DNA of 64,000 bases, taken from contig BAJA01000018.1 of the NCBI GenBank assembly GCA_000613465.1, positions 1 to 64,000 on the forward strand. The letters are read 5' to 3'. The stretch is from Bacteroides nordii WAL 11050 = JCM 12987 (lineage in GTDB: Bacteria; Bacteroidota; Bacteroidia; Bacteroidales; Bacteroidaceae). Under the pieces are notes generated by a model. The model made no database searches and was not told the origin of the DNA. It saw only the letters and a program-made list of their open reading frames with translations. Each line of letters starts with the position of its first letter. Within the stretch, counting starts at the first letter, position 1. Positions 28,006 to 37,379 of this stretch are shown here, piece by piece. Made by a program: the position numbers and the translations under genes.

Positions 28006-29130
28006 TTATTTATTCTCAGCAAACTGAATACATACAGGTTTGCTCATCTTTATATTCTTACCGGTATTTTTAAGTAATCCGCTTACTGTGTCTCTTTCGA
28101 AAACCTGGATCATATTACTATCCCGGCAGGCTACCAACAAGAACTTTCCGTTAGGAGTTATATTAAAATGGCGTGGATGAAGGCCTGTTAGCTGATAACC
28201 AACTTTAGCCAGTGTGCCTTTTTCCGGATTCACTTCAAAGATGGCAATTCCATCCTCTTTCAGTCTGTTGCTCGCATATAAATACTTACCGTCCGGGCTC
28301 AGGTGGATATCTGCACTACCTCTTGCCTGTATGGTATCCGCTACAATTGTTTGTATTTCATTCAGCCTCCCGTCCGAATAAGTGAAAGCAATTACTTTTC
28401 CGGACAACTCGTTTATTAAATAAGCATACTTTCCGTCTTTACTGAATATCAGGTGTCTTGGACCAGATCCGGGCTGAATGTTTACAGTCTCGGCCAAAGG
28501 TCGTGGCAACTCCTCTTTTGAATGTACCGCGTAACGTAATATACGATCGGCACTGAAGTCAGTTGCAAAAATATAATTACCATCCGGAGAGAAGAGCGTA
28601 CAATGAATATGTGGAGTAGCCTGCCTGTCCGGGTCCGGTCCTGAAGCCGTACCTTGAAACAGCGTATCAACTGATTCTAGAGAACCATCATACCGGATAG
28701 GGAAAACAGACATTGTGCCGCCGCTGTAGTTGGCGGTAAGCACTTTTTTCCCATCGGTAGCTACGTAGCATGGATCTTCTCCTTTTGTTCTTTGTTTGTT
28801 CAAAAGAGTCAATGTACCCTTCTTCTTGTCAAAGGCAAAAGCGTTGATAGCAGCTGTCGAATCGTTTTCTTCGCTGACAGCGTATACAAATCGATTGTCG
28901 GGTGAGAGAGTAAGATAGGAGGGGTTTGATACTTCTATTTCACTAAGTGGAGTTGCCACGCCGCTTTCTTCATTGAAACGAAATGTATAAATGCCTTTAC
29001 TGCTACCTGATGTATAAGTACCCACCAGCATAGTCAATTCATGTTCTGCCCGTTGTTGAGATGCATTGCGGGTAGTACAGGCGGATGACAGCATGCTGGC
29101 GGCACACAGGCCGATAACCAATCTGAACAT
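28006..29130 (-). CDS. Lactonase-family seven-bladed beta-propeller lipoprotein
   Basis: The 374-aa protein resembles 6-phosphogluconolactonase/YbhE-type propellers: a lipobox (LSSAC) at about residue 18, then repeated blades with patterns such as YLTLSPDNRFVYAVSE and HIHCTLFSPDGNYIFATDF. The family hydrolyses lactones, but the exported, lipidated form may act on sugars other than 6-phosphogluconolactone. It is 3 bases after the GH3 stop, so both are in one operon and probably act on the same glycan. Confidence 0.83.
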   Translation of the reverse strand: MFRLVIGLCAASMLSSACTTRNASQQRAEHELTMLVGTYTSGSSKGIYTFRFNEESGVATPLSEIEVSNPSYLTLSPDNRFVYAVSEENDSTAAINAFAFDKKKGTLTLLNKQRTKGEDPCYVATDGKKVLTANYSGGTMSVFPIRYDGSLESVDTLFQGTASGPDPDRQATPHIHCTLFSPDGNYIFATDFSADRILRYAVHSKEELPRPLAETVNIQPGSGPRHLIFSKDGKYAYLINELSGKVIAFTYSDGRLNEIQTIVADTIQARGSADIHLSPDGKYLYASNRLKEDGIAIFEVNPEKGTLAKVGYQLTGLHPRHFNITPNGKFLLVACRDSNMIQVFERDTVSGLLKNTGKNIKMSKPVCIQFAENK

Positions 29131-29133
29131 AGT

Positions 29134-31974
29134 TTATTTCTTTTTCAACTGTTCCAGTTTCACTTCTGAGATACCCACACGGTCGCTGCCCAGTACGATA
29201 CGCAGATCGCTTGCAGTGGTTCCTTTGAAACGGAAAGGAAGCAGTTTGTTATACTCTTTTACAGTGCCTGAGTATACGGTAAGGAATTGTCCTCCGCCAC
29301 CCGAGAGTTGAATTTCAAATTCGGCTGGTAGTCCGTTGGCGCGGCTGAAGGCTATGGAAACTCCGTCTACTTTGGCTCCGTTCTCAAGAGCAAAGGTAAT
29401 ATAATCTCCTTTATTTCCTTCCCAGACAGTGGATAAATTATTATCAAGTACATTATTTTTCATTTCTCCGTTAGTGCTGGCACTGACAGGGTTGGCTGTT
29501 TTTGTTTGTCCTGTCTCTATGGCACCATACTCTTTTACAGTCAAGATATCACTTAACCGGATATCTTCCGAAGAAGCACCCAGCATGATGCTGAAGTCTC
29601 CCGGTTCTACTACCCAATCGTTTTTGGCGTTGAGAAGTTCCAGTGCTTTACGGTCGAGAGTGAATGATACTTCTTTCGTTTCGCCCGGTTGCAGATGAAT
29701 ACGTTCAAATCCTTCAAGATTTTTTTCGTAGGTAGTGACGCTACTCAGGATATCGCGTACATAAAGTTGCACCACTTCATCTCCGGCACGTTTTCCGGTA
29801 TTGGTTATTTTACAACGCACTTGCACTTTTTGGTTGGGAGTAATAACTTTGGGAGAAATACTGATATCCGAATATTCAAATGTAGTATAACTCAGCCCAT
29901 GCCCAAATGGATAAAGGGCACCATTCACACGCGACATATTACCTTTCGGACCGGGATTCTTACCACCGTCAATTTGGGAAGAAGGTTTGCAGGGAAAGTT
30001 AAAGGGGATCTGGCCTACACTTTTCGGAAAAGTGACTGTAAGCTTCCCCCCCGGATTATAGTCACCAAACAGTACGTCGGCTACTGCCGTTCCTCCTTTC
30101 GATCCCGGATACCAGGCTTCTATAATAGCAGGTACAAATTTATCTGCCCAGTTTACAGAGAGCGGACGTCCGTTGATAAGTACCAGTACAACTGGTTTGC
30201 CTGTAGCCTGTACTGCTTTCAGCAGGTCAAGCTGACGTCCCGGAAGATCAAGACTGCTGCGGGATTTATTTTCTCCGCAGGTCCGTTGTCCGCCACCCAG
30301 TACCACTACTGCTACATCTGCCTCTTTGGCTTGTGCCACTGCTTTGTCTATTTCGTTCTGTTCATCGTTTGTCAACGGATAGTCAATGATTTCCGACTCC
30401 GGCCAGTTGGCATCTACCAATTCACAACCTTTGGTGTAGAGCACCTCGGCTTTTCCGTCTACTTTCTGACGGATACCACTGAGCACGGTAGTCACATCCA
30501 CTGCTAATGGTCCGTAATGAGTCAGTGCATAGGCTGTTTCGTCTGCATTGGGACCACAGACAGCTATCTTCCTGATAGAAGCTACATCCAATGGAAGTGC
30601 GTTCTTGTCATTTTTTAGTAGTACAATCGATTCGCGGGATGCCTGCAAAGCTACGATTTCATTTTCTTCTTTCTCTACTTCTTCATCTGCTCCTTTCAAA
30701 TCTGTCTGATAGGGAGTATCAAAAAGTCCGACGAGAAATTTTACCCGTAGAATATCACGTACACGGTCATTGATAATCTCTTCACTTAGTCCGCCTTCTT
30801 GTACCAGTTCCCGTAAAGGAAGTACGTATGAATCTGGTGAACGGAAGGTACAACGCACGTTCAGTCCCGCTTCAACGCTCTGGCGAACGGCCTCTTTCAT
30901 ATCTTTGGCAGTACCGTGTTTTGTATAGAGGTATTCTACTGCATCACTGTCGGAAACTACATATCCGCGGAAACCCATTTGTCCACGCAAGCGCGTCATC
31001 AGCCAGTAGTAGCTACTTTGGACAGGGAGCCCGTCATAGTCGTTATACGAACTCATCACACCCAGCAATCCAGATTCCTGAATAACCCGTTTGAAGGGAT
31101 AAACGTGTATCATTTCTACTTCGCGCGGAGACATTTGTGGATCTACTCGTGCCATGCCTTCACGGGCACCCTTGTTGTTGCTGTAAGCGATAAAGTGCTT
31201 TCCCGTAGCAGCTACCTGATAGTTGTGTTGCATGCCTTTTACCATTTCGATGCCCAGTTCGGCTACGAGATAGGGCGATTCTCCATATACCTCTTCATAG
31301 CGTCCCCAACGCTGGTCACGTCCTACATCGAGTATGGGAGCGTATACATTGGTGTATCCCAGCATGCGTGCTTCCCGGCCGGTGATGAGTCCTACCTGAT
31401 GGATGAGTTTACGGTTCCAGGTATGTCCTAATCCCAATTGGGTAGGAAAATTGGTTGCCTTGTAACTTTCTACTCCACGAATTCCCTCATTGGTGAAATC
31501 TACGGGAATACCCAATCGGGTTTCTTCGATAAAGAAACGTTGTACTTCATTTAAAGCCCAGGCATGACGCGAAGCAGGCCATACGTTCTCATTATCCGAG
31601 GGGGGTAAGCCCCATTGCTGGAATCCATTGAGATGCTCGTCGATAGCTCCCATACCATCTTTCCACAACATTTGTTTCCATTCGGGAGTGGGTAATGCAT
31701 CTTTCAGTACCCGTTTGTATCCATAGAGGGTCACCATTTGGCAGGTTTTCTCGTTCAGGTTCATCTGACTGAGTAAGTCTTCAATACGTGCATCGATGGG
31801 AGCAGTGGGATCTTCGTATACATCTTTGATGCCGTTTTTATTGAAATCTATCCAGCCTTTTTTATACATTTCGGTTTTTACCGGTTTATATACGGCAGGT
31901 AACTTCATTGTTTTTTGTGCCGAAAGTATCGGAGTACTTCCTAAGAGCAGAGTCGCAATGATAAGTTTTTTCAT
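29134..31974 (-). CDS. GH3 family beta-glycosidase with C-terminal discoidin-like domain
   Basis: Glycoside hydrolase family 3, 946 aa from the start at 31974 (MKKLIIATLLLGSTPILSAQ, a signal peptide). I reject the longer in-frame start because it adds a 51-residue non-signal extension. The N-terminal GH3 barrel (about 60-400) holds GKHFIAYSNNKGAREG and the nucleophile region GYVVSDSDAVEYLY. The GH3 C domain is at about 430-650, a fibronectin-III-like domain at about 710-780, and a discoidin/F5-8-like carbohydrate-binding module at about 810-946. It is secreted, probably periplasmic, and cotranscribed with the lactonase-like gene. The specificity is unknown. Confidence 0.88.
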   Translation of the reverse strand: MKKLIIATLLLGSTPILSAQKTMKLPAVYKPVKTEMYKKGWIDFNKNGIKDVYEDPTAPIDARIEDLLSQMNLNEKTCQMVTLYGYKRVLKDALPTPEWKQMLWKDGMGAIDEHLNGFQQWGLPPSDNENVWPASRHAWALNEVQRFFIEETRLGIPVDFTNEGIRGVESYKATNFPTQLGLGHTWNRKLIHQVGLITGREARMLGYTNVYAPILDVGRDQRWGRYEEVYGESPYLVAELGIEMVKGMQHNYQVAATGKHFIAYSNNKGAREGMARVDPQMSPREVEMIHVYPFKRVIQESGLLGVMSSYNDYDGLPVQSSYYWLMTRLRGQMGFRGYVVSDSDAVEYLYTKHGTAKDMKEAVRQSVEAGLNVRCTFRSPDSYVLPLRELVQEGGLSEEIINDRVRDILRVKFLVGLFDTPYQTDLKGADEEVEKEENEIVALQASRESIVLLKNDKNALPLDVASIRKIAVCGPNADETAYALTHYGPLAVDVTTVLSGIRQKVDGKAEVLYTKGCELVDANWPESEIIDYPLTNDEQNEIDKAVAQAKEADVAVVVLGGGQRTCGENKSRSSLDLPGRQLDLLKAVQATGKPVVLVLINGRPLSVNWADKFVPAIIEAWYPGSKGGTAVADVLFGDYNPGGKLTVTFPKSVGQIPFNFPCKPSSQIDGGKNPGPKGNMSRVNGALYPFGHGLSYTTFEYSDISISPKVITPNQKVQVRCKITNTGKRAGDEVVQLYVRDILSSVTTYEKNLEGFERIHLQPGETKEVSFTLDRKALELLNAKNDWVVEPGDFSIMLGASSEDIRLSDILTVKEYGAIETGQTKTANPVSASTNGEMKNNVLDNNLSTVWEGNKGDYITFALENGAKVDGVSIAFSRANGLPAEFEIQLSGGGGQFLTVYSGTVKEYNKLLPFRFKGTTASDLRIVLGSDRVGISEVKLEQLKKK

Positions 31975-32436
31975 GGTATGTAGTTTTATTAATAATACTC
32001 TGAGGGTCAAAGATAGTGTATCTTTATGATAAGGAAGGGATAAAATAGTCCGAAAACATACACTAATTGTTGTTTTTTTAGATATAGGAACCGATAAACT
32101 TCCTGTGTAAAGCTTGTGAAGAAACATGTTCTTATTCTAAAATAAATTCAAAGCAGAAATGAAGTAGATTAACTTTTATCTCGAATTCAGGGGGAAGTTG
32201 ATGACTCTGAGATTCAGTTGCTTTTTAGAATGTCATAAAGTCTTTTTGGAGCAGAAGGTATGGATTTAGATCGTATAATTGAGAGAGAACTATTGGTTGT
32301 TTGTGTGAATGCTCTGCCGGAGATGTTAGTGTGTGAGAGTGAGCGTGTTTGGAAAATGAAGGGGTATCGGATAACAGAATATCTGCAACAAAGAGCCTGG
32401 AGTACCATTCTTGCTCTTTGTTGCAGATGTTTTTTC
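31975..32436. other. Intergenic region upstream of GH3
   Basis: No convincing gene. A 60-codon plus-strand ORF (32260-32442) runs through the terminator hairpin and is not credible as it stands. The region would hold the GH3 promoter, but I see no clear -7 box. Confidence 0.5.
32381..32434 (+). terminator. Perfect 16-bp hairpin with T-run
   Basis: ATCTGCAACAAAGAGC (32381-32396) pairs exactly with GCTCTTTGTTGCAGAT (32413-32428), then GTTTTTTC. The T-run favours termination on the plus strand, although the adjacent annotated genes are on the minus strand; it may act in both directions. Confidence 0.7.
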
Positions 32437-35052
32437 TTATAGACTAACTTTGAATTGTTGAACCTGGGTAGCTGTTACTACTTTTACTACATAGATACCA
32501 TGAATCAAGCTTGATAGATTCATTTCATTGGTGTCATTGGCGGTTGCAACTTGAGTACCATTGAGGCTATAGATTTTGATATAATTAGCTTTATCGCCCA
32601 AGATATGTAAATGGCCATCGGTTACGGTTACATTGAGCGTTTCTGTAGAGTTGAATACATTCTCGTTTGCTGTTATGCGGTTGAGGGCTGTGATCTCTAC
32701 ATTGTCTAGCGCAAGGGCCTGAGCTCCATTAGCTGCTGTTCCTGATGCTACCGACAGATTCCATGCAAGATAGAGATCTTTTCCGGATGCGATCGTTACA
32801 TCAAGATCTTTCTTGATACTTATACTTACACCGGGAGTTTCGGCATAACCTTCGGTGGCATTGTCTTTCTCAAAGAAAGTATAGAAATTTTCACCAGCAG
32901 TTGTCCAAAGGATGCCATCGGACGAATAATGGAGTTGTGCGGCAAAACCGGCTGCATTATTACCTTTACGATACTTCTCGATATCATATGCGACAGAGAG
33001 TCCTTTGATGTCTTCGCTACTAGTGTTGCGCATATGAAGATATACGTTGATACAACGAGTGGCATTGTCGACACCTGTAGAAATACCTCCTATGGCACGG
33101 TCGGTAGACTCATTGGAAGTACCGGCACCAAAATTCCAGATACCGTTCTTTGCATTGGAAGCTATATTGTTAGCTCCGGTTTGTTCTGTTTGTTCAACAG
33201 CTACCGTAAAGGTGCCGACTGTACGAGGTGCACTAAGTTGCTTGTCAATACGCCAGCCTGTAGGAAGTGTAGCTGTAGCTTCGGTACCTATTCTGTCAAA
33301 GTTTTCGCTAATAGACTTAACATTTTCACCAAACTCTACCATTGGTTCGTCTTTCTTAATATTCTCAGCTTTACCAATAGTCAATGTGGCCGATTCTGAG
33401 TATTCTGCAGTAGCAGCAGTGATAGTATACTTACCAGTAGTACCATTAGAGGTAAAAATGTGATTTTCATCCAATGTTCCTCCACCGCTAACAGTCCATG
33501 CTGTAACAGGGGCCTCTTCCATTGGTAAACCGAATTGGTCAACTACTTTTGCAGAAAATTTAATTTTGCCTGCGTGATGATCTACCGGATTGACAAAAGC
33601 TGACATTGTAGAAGTAGCATATTGACGCATTGACTGGGCTTCTTCTACAGATATAGCTTCAGGATAATAATTTATACTATTGGCAGGCTCATTATAAATA
33701 AGGGCATATTCCAGGCAGGCAGCCAGATAAGTAGCTGTGAGAGTAGGATGCCGGTTATCACTATACAAAAGATTACATATTTCACTTCCCTCGTTATCGA
33801 ATACTGCTTCATAGGCAAGCCCTACGGGACAAATGGTTACACCTTGTTCCTGAGCTACAGCCATATAGTTATCATACAGAATCTTATTATTGGCTTTGAA
33901 TGTATCCCATTCATTATATGCCCAGTTCATAGGTATGATAATTTCGGCATTAGGGTTGGGACAATTGGCACGGATGTATTCTTTCCACATGCGTACCGAT
34001 TCGCGGAACTCTTTGAGATTAGTACGGGGGGTAGCACTTTGTTCCTGAAGAATAATATGAGTCCAGGCTTCTGAACGTACCATCATTTTTGCAGATGGAG
34101 TTCCTTCACTGGTAAGCATATCGCCTTCATTGTAATGAGTGAGGAGCGATTTACCAAGAAGTGTATGAGTTGTCCATGAAGCACTCTTTCCCATATGAGC
34201 GGCAATCTCGTTGAATACTTTATATTGGTCGTTGTAGTCGATAAGACTGTTATTCAGTGATAATATTTTTACCTCTTCGGGCACTTCAGTGAGGAGTACG
34301 GCATCCTGCGGCATCACTTGTATACCCGATGCTACTGATGGAATATCTTCACAGTTGAATGTACCAGTGTTTATATTGAATGTAACTATATAAGTACCGG
34401 GTCCTGTGGTGATACATCCTTCACTATTGCGTTCAAGTGTACCCGATGTTTTGTGGCCTGAAGTATTTGCTCCGCCTGGATTACCCCAGGTGCCGGCCAT
34501 GCCCAGGTGTTCATATATTCGCCAATAACACACATTCTCTCCCGAAGCGGCTACCATAGTAACTGTGCCTTGATATTCACCGTCATTGGCTGTAACGCTA
34601 AGTTTACCGGAAGCATCATTGAAATCCCAGTTGTTATTATCTCCAATAACATAGACTTCTGTAATTTCACTATCGCTATCGATACTACCTTCGAGTAGAA
34701 GGGTGGCACTGCCATCTTCTCCACGGGTAAAAGTTATTTTTGAGCACTTAAATTTGTCACTGCATGTAATATTACCACCGTCTGAAGCAAGTGCATAAGG
34801 TTGCCCCAATTGGATGCTGCCCGAACCGGCACCGTAGTTATATGTTCCCCAGGAACTGTCACCAATCTTAAACTGGCCATAAATTTCTTTATCGGTAAGA
34901 GTATAAACTCCATTACCTTCATCGACAAATTCCCATTCGGCGAGGGCGGACCAGTTGGTGATACCTCCTCGTAGATAAATTCCCGAACCAGCTTGCATTC
35001 TGAGAACGAACAATAATGCAAACAGAGTGAAAAAAAGTAATTTTTTGTTCAT
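32437..35052 (-). CDS. SusE/F-like domains fused to an SGNH (DUF4886-like) hydrolase, with a C-terminal sorting-like domain
   Basis: The 871-aa secreted protein (signal peptide ending near MQAGS, residue 22) has two SusE/F-like beta-sandwich repeats (about 25-115 and 130-225). A SGNH/DUF4886-like domain follows (about 245-470): NNSL in place of the usual GNS, ILQEQS, and SDNRHPT with the Asp/His pair. Then come a bacterial Ig-like domain (about 490-560), a jelly-roll-like region (about 590-790) and a terminal domain of the type KIYSLNGTQ...GIYVVKV, resembling type IX secretion C-terminal tails. It lies divergent from the alpha-glucan locus. The substrate is unknown, perhaps acylated polysaccharide. 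Confidence 0.72.
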   Translation of the reverse strand: MNKKLLFFTLFALLFVLRMQAGSGIYLRGGITNWSALAEWEFVDEGNGVYTLTDKEIYGQFKIGDSSWGTYNYGAGSGSIQLGQPYALASDGGNITCSDKFKCSKITFTRGEDGSATLLLEGSIDSDSEITEVYVIGDNNNWDFNDASGKLSVTANDGEYQGTVTMVAASGENVCYWRIYEHLGMAGTWGNPGGANTSGHKTSGTLERNSEGCITTGPGTYIVTFNINTGTFNCEDIPSVASGIQVMPQDAVLLTEVPEEVKILSLNNSLIDYNDQYKVFNEIAAHMGKSASWTTHTLLGKSLLTHYNEGDMLTSEGTPSAKMMVRSEAWTHIILQEQSATPRTNLKEFRESVRMWKEYIRANCPNPNAEIIIPMNWAYNEWDTFKANNKILYDNYMAVAQEQGVTICPVGLAYEAVFDNEGSEICNLLYSDNRHPTLTATYLAACLEYALIYNEPANSINYYPEAISVEEAQSMRQYATSTMSAFVNPVDHHAGKIKFSAKVVDQFGLPMEEAPVTAWTVSGGGTLDENHIFTSNGTTGKYTITAATAEYSESATLTIGKAENIKKDEPMVEFGENVKSISENFDRIGTEATATLPTGWRIDKQLSAPRTVGTFTVAVEQTEQTGANNIASNAKNGIWNFGAGTSNESTDRAIGGISTGVDNATRCINVYLHMRNTSSEDIKGLSVAYDIEKYRKGNNAAGFAAQLHYSSDGILWTTAGENFYTFFEKDNATEGYAETPGVSISIKKDLDVTIASGKDLYLAWNLSVASGTAANGAQALALDNVEITALNRITANENVFNSTETLNVTVTDGHLHILGDKANYIKIYSLNGTQVATANDTNEMNLSSLIHGIYVVKVVTATQVQQFKVSL

Positions 35053-35527
35053 GATGTTAATATTAAATTAGTATTAAAATATAGGTTTCTAATTTTAAAA
35101 GTTTTTTTGTACAATGATTTGGATATTCTCAAAATATCTATTGCAAATATCTCCATTATTTATTGTTTTGGTTGGTTCACAAAATAAAATCTAAATGTGC
35201 TAAAAAATAATTTGTTGTTTATTAGTTGATTAGATGCAAAAAGGAAAAGAAAAAACTAAAAGCTTTCAAATTGTTATGGTTACTCAATGAACGTTTTTTT
35301 ACCACTCATTCTTGAATTTTATTTTGTTGGAATGATTCTTTTTACTTGGAAAATAACTGGTTGAAAACATAGTGTAGCATTTGGAATAATAGGTTGTGCT
35401 TATATAATGAATGAGTTGGAAATAAGGAAATGACTTTGCATTGTTCAGTTTCTTTTTTTGTGATGACTGTTGTTTTTAGGGATAGAACAACTATCTTTGT
35501 ACGTCGTGAAACGTAGAATTTATACTT
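35053..35527. other. Intergenic region with divergent promoters
   Basis: AT-rich spacer of 475 bases between divergent genes. It contains the SusR-like gene's promoter. I see no credible gene in it. Confidence 0.55.
35470..35499 (+). promoter_or_regulatory. Promoter of the SusR-like gene
   Basis: TTG (35470-35472) and TATCTTTG (35492-35499) are 19 bases apart and match the Bacteroides consensus; the ATG is 29 bases downstream. Confidence 0.6.
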
Positions 35528-37177
35528 ATGAAACAACATCTCCACCTCTTAATTCTATTATTATTTGCTCTTCCTGTCGAAGCCCAGCCAACGTTAGAGT
35601 CACTACTACGTGCAGTGGATGCTGCTATTGAAGACAGTGAGCAATACGAGAAAGATAAAATGCAGCGGATTACTTTGATTAAAGATGGGTTAAAGGTTTC
35701 AGGCCTTTCGTTAGAAGAAGAATATCGGATTAATCTTCGTTTGTATACAGAGTATGAGGCTTATATTTGTGACTCTGCCCGGCATTATATCAATCGAAAT
35801 ATCGAACTTGCTGTGCGGTTGAATAACCGTGAATGGCTGAATGAGTCAAAGTTAAAAAAAGTGCATATTCTGGCTACTTCAGGATTATATGCCGAGGGAC
35901 TTAGGTTATTGGAAACAATTAACAAGCAACATCTTTCGGATAGGCTGTTGGTTGATTATTATATGGCTTTTGAGAATATTTATCTTTATTATGCAGAGTA
36001 TGCTCAGGATGATGAATATATGCCAGGATATCTGGATAAGATGAATAGTTACCGGGATTCTGTACTTATGATTGTTCCCGAAGGATCTTATCAATATGTT
36101 ATTGTTCAAGGGCCTATGCTTATATATCATCAACAACCCAAGGAAGCAGAGAATCTTTTAAAAACCTACATATCAGGGGTGTCTTCTGATACGAGGGAAT
36201 ATGCTATACTTACCTCTATATTAGCTTTTACTTATCAAAATGACAGTCAGTTGGAATTACAAAAAATGTGTTTGGCTGAAAGTGCAATTGCAGATATTAA
36301 AGCCGTGGTGAAGGAAAATAATTCTCTTCGTGCACTTGCCGAATTACTTTATGAAGAAGGCGCTATAGAGCGGGCAAATAAATATATGAAGAAGAGTATG
36401 GCAGATGCAAGCTTTTACAATGCCCGTTTACGCAATGTGCAGTCCTCCAAAATGCTACCGGTGATAGACTCTTCTTATCAGTTGGAAAAGGAGATGCAAC
36501 GTCGGAAATTACAAGTTTTTTTAGGGGTGATTAGTATCTTATCTTTATTCTTGATATTGACCATCGGCTATGTAATTCGACAGTTGAAAAAATTAGCAAA
36601 GACACGTAGGGAAGTAATTTGTGCCAATAACGAATTGCAAAAATTGAATACAGATTTGGTAGAAGCCAATCATAGGCAAAAACTGACCAATAATTCATTG
36701 ACAGAAGCAAATTGTATTAAGGAAGAATATATCGGCCGTTTTCTAGGCTTGTGCTCTGCCTATATCGATAAATTGGAAACCTATCGGCGTATGTTGAATA
36801 AAAAGGCGGCCTCGGGTAAAGTCGAAGAACTGTATAAGACCTTGAAATCGTCTCAGTTCATTGATGATGAACTAAAAGAGTTTTATCAGAATTTTGATAA
36901 TTCTTTCCTTAATATTTTCCCTGACTTCGTGGAATGTTTCAATTATCTGTTGCCCGAAAGTGAGCATATCCTTCCGAAGCAGGGAGAGCGCCTGACAACG
37001 GAACTTCGTATTTTTGCATTGATTCGTCTTGGGATTATAGACAGTGCAAAGATCGCAAGCTTCTTGCGTTACTCTATAACTACTATTTATACATATCGTT
37101 CAAAATTGAAGAATAAATCTTTGTATCGGGACAATTTTGAAGAGCAAGTGATGAAAATAGGTTCTTTTAGAGTATAA
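35528..37177 (+). CDS. susR: SusR-like inner-membrane regulator of the alpha-glucan locus
   Basis: The 549-aa protein is like SusR of B. thetaiotaomicron: a signal-type N terminus, a helical, TPR-like periplasmic region (about 20-320), one transmembrane helix (about 329-348), a coiled-coil cytosolic stretch (about 350-400) and a C-terminal DUF6377-like region with a helix-turn-helix (about 490-545; LRIFALIRLGIIDSAKIASFL). It senses an oligosaccharide such as maltose and activates the adjacent susC operon. It is a separate upstream unit, 202 bases from susC. The family match is strong; the symbol is by analogy. Confidence 0.83.
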   Translation: MKQHLHLLILLLFALPVEAQPTLESLLRAVDAAIEDSEQYEKDKMQRITLIKDGLKVSGLSLEEEYRINLRLYTEYEAYICDSARHYINRNIELAVRLNNREWLNESKLKKVHILATSGLYAEGLRLLETINKQHLSDRLLVDYYMAFENIYLYYAEYAQDDEYMPGYLDKMNSYRDSVLMIVPEGSYQYVIVQGPMLIYHQQPKEAENLLKTYISGVSSDTREYAILTSILAFTYQNDSQLELQKMCLAESAIADIKAVVKENNSLRALAELLYEEGAIERANKYMKKSMADASFYNARLRNVQSSKMLPVIDSSYQLEKEMQRRKLQVFLGVISILSLFLILTIGYVIRQLKKLAKTRREVICANNELQKLNTDLVEANHRQKLTNNSLTEANCIKEEYIGRFLGLCSAYIDKLETYRRMLNKKAASGKVEELYKTLKSSQFIDDELKEFYQNFDNSFLNIFPDFVECFNYLLPESEHILPKQGERLTTELRIFALIRLGIIDSAKIASFLRYSITTIYTYRSKLKNKSLYRDNFEEQVMKIGSFRV

Positions 37178-37296
37178 AATGTGCTTTGTGTTCTTCTTCG
37201 GTATTTAGTTTTTGACTATTCTTTATTTTTGTTATTGTTTTGATAATCAATCTTATATATTTTTTGTGATTTAGATTTATTTTAGTTCTAAAATTG

Positions 37297-37321
37297 AGAG
37301 TACTCTTTTTACTGATATTTG
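37297..37321 (+). promoter_or_regulatory. Candidate susC promoter with a 10-bp palindrome
   Basis: AGAGTACTCT (37297-37306) is a perfect palindrome 7 bases before GATATTTG (37314-37321), a near match to TAnnTTTG. This could be where the SusR-like regulator acts. No binding site is known to me. Confidence 0.35.
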
Positions 37322-37379
37322 CATTACTGCTTCCGCAACGGAGGTATACTCTTATTGTTAATGTAAAATCGAAGTATTT

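Noticed and set aside
29689-30507. 272-aa plus-strand ORF opposite GH3
   Set aside because: It is the complement of the conserved GH3 gene and has no domain resemblance.
31975-32127. Longer GH3 start
   Set aside because: It adds 51 residues without signal character, whereas a classical signal peptide begins at 31974.
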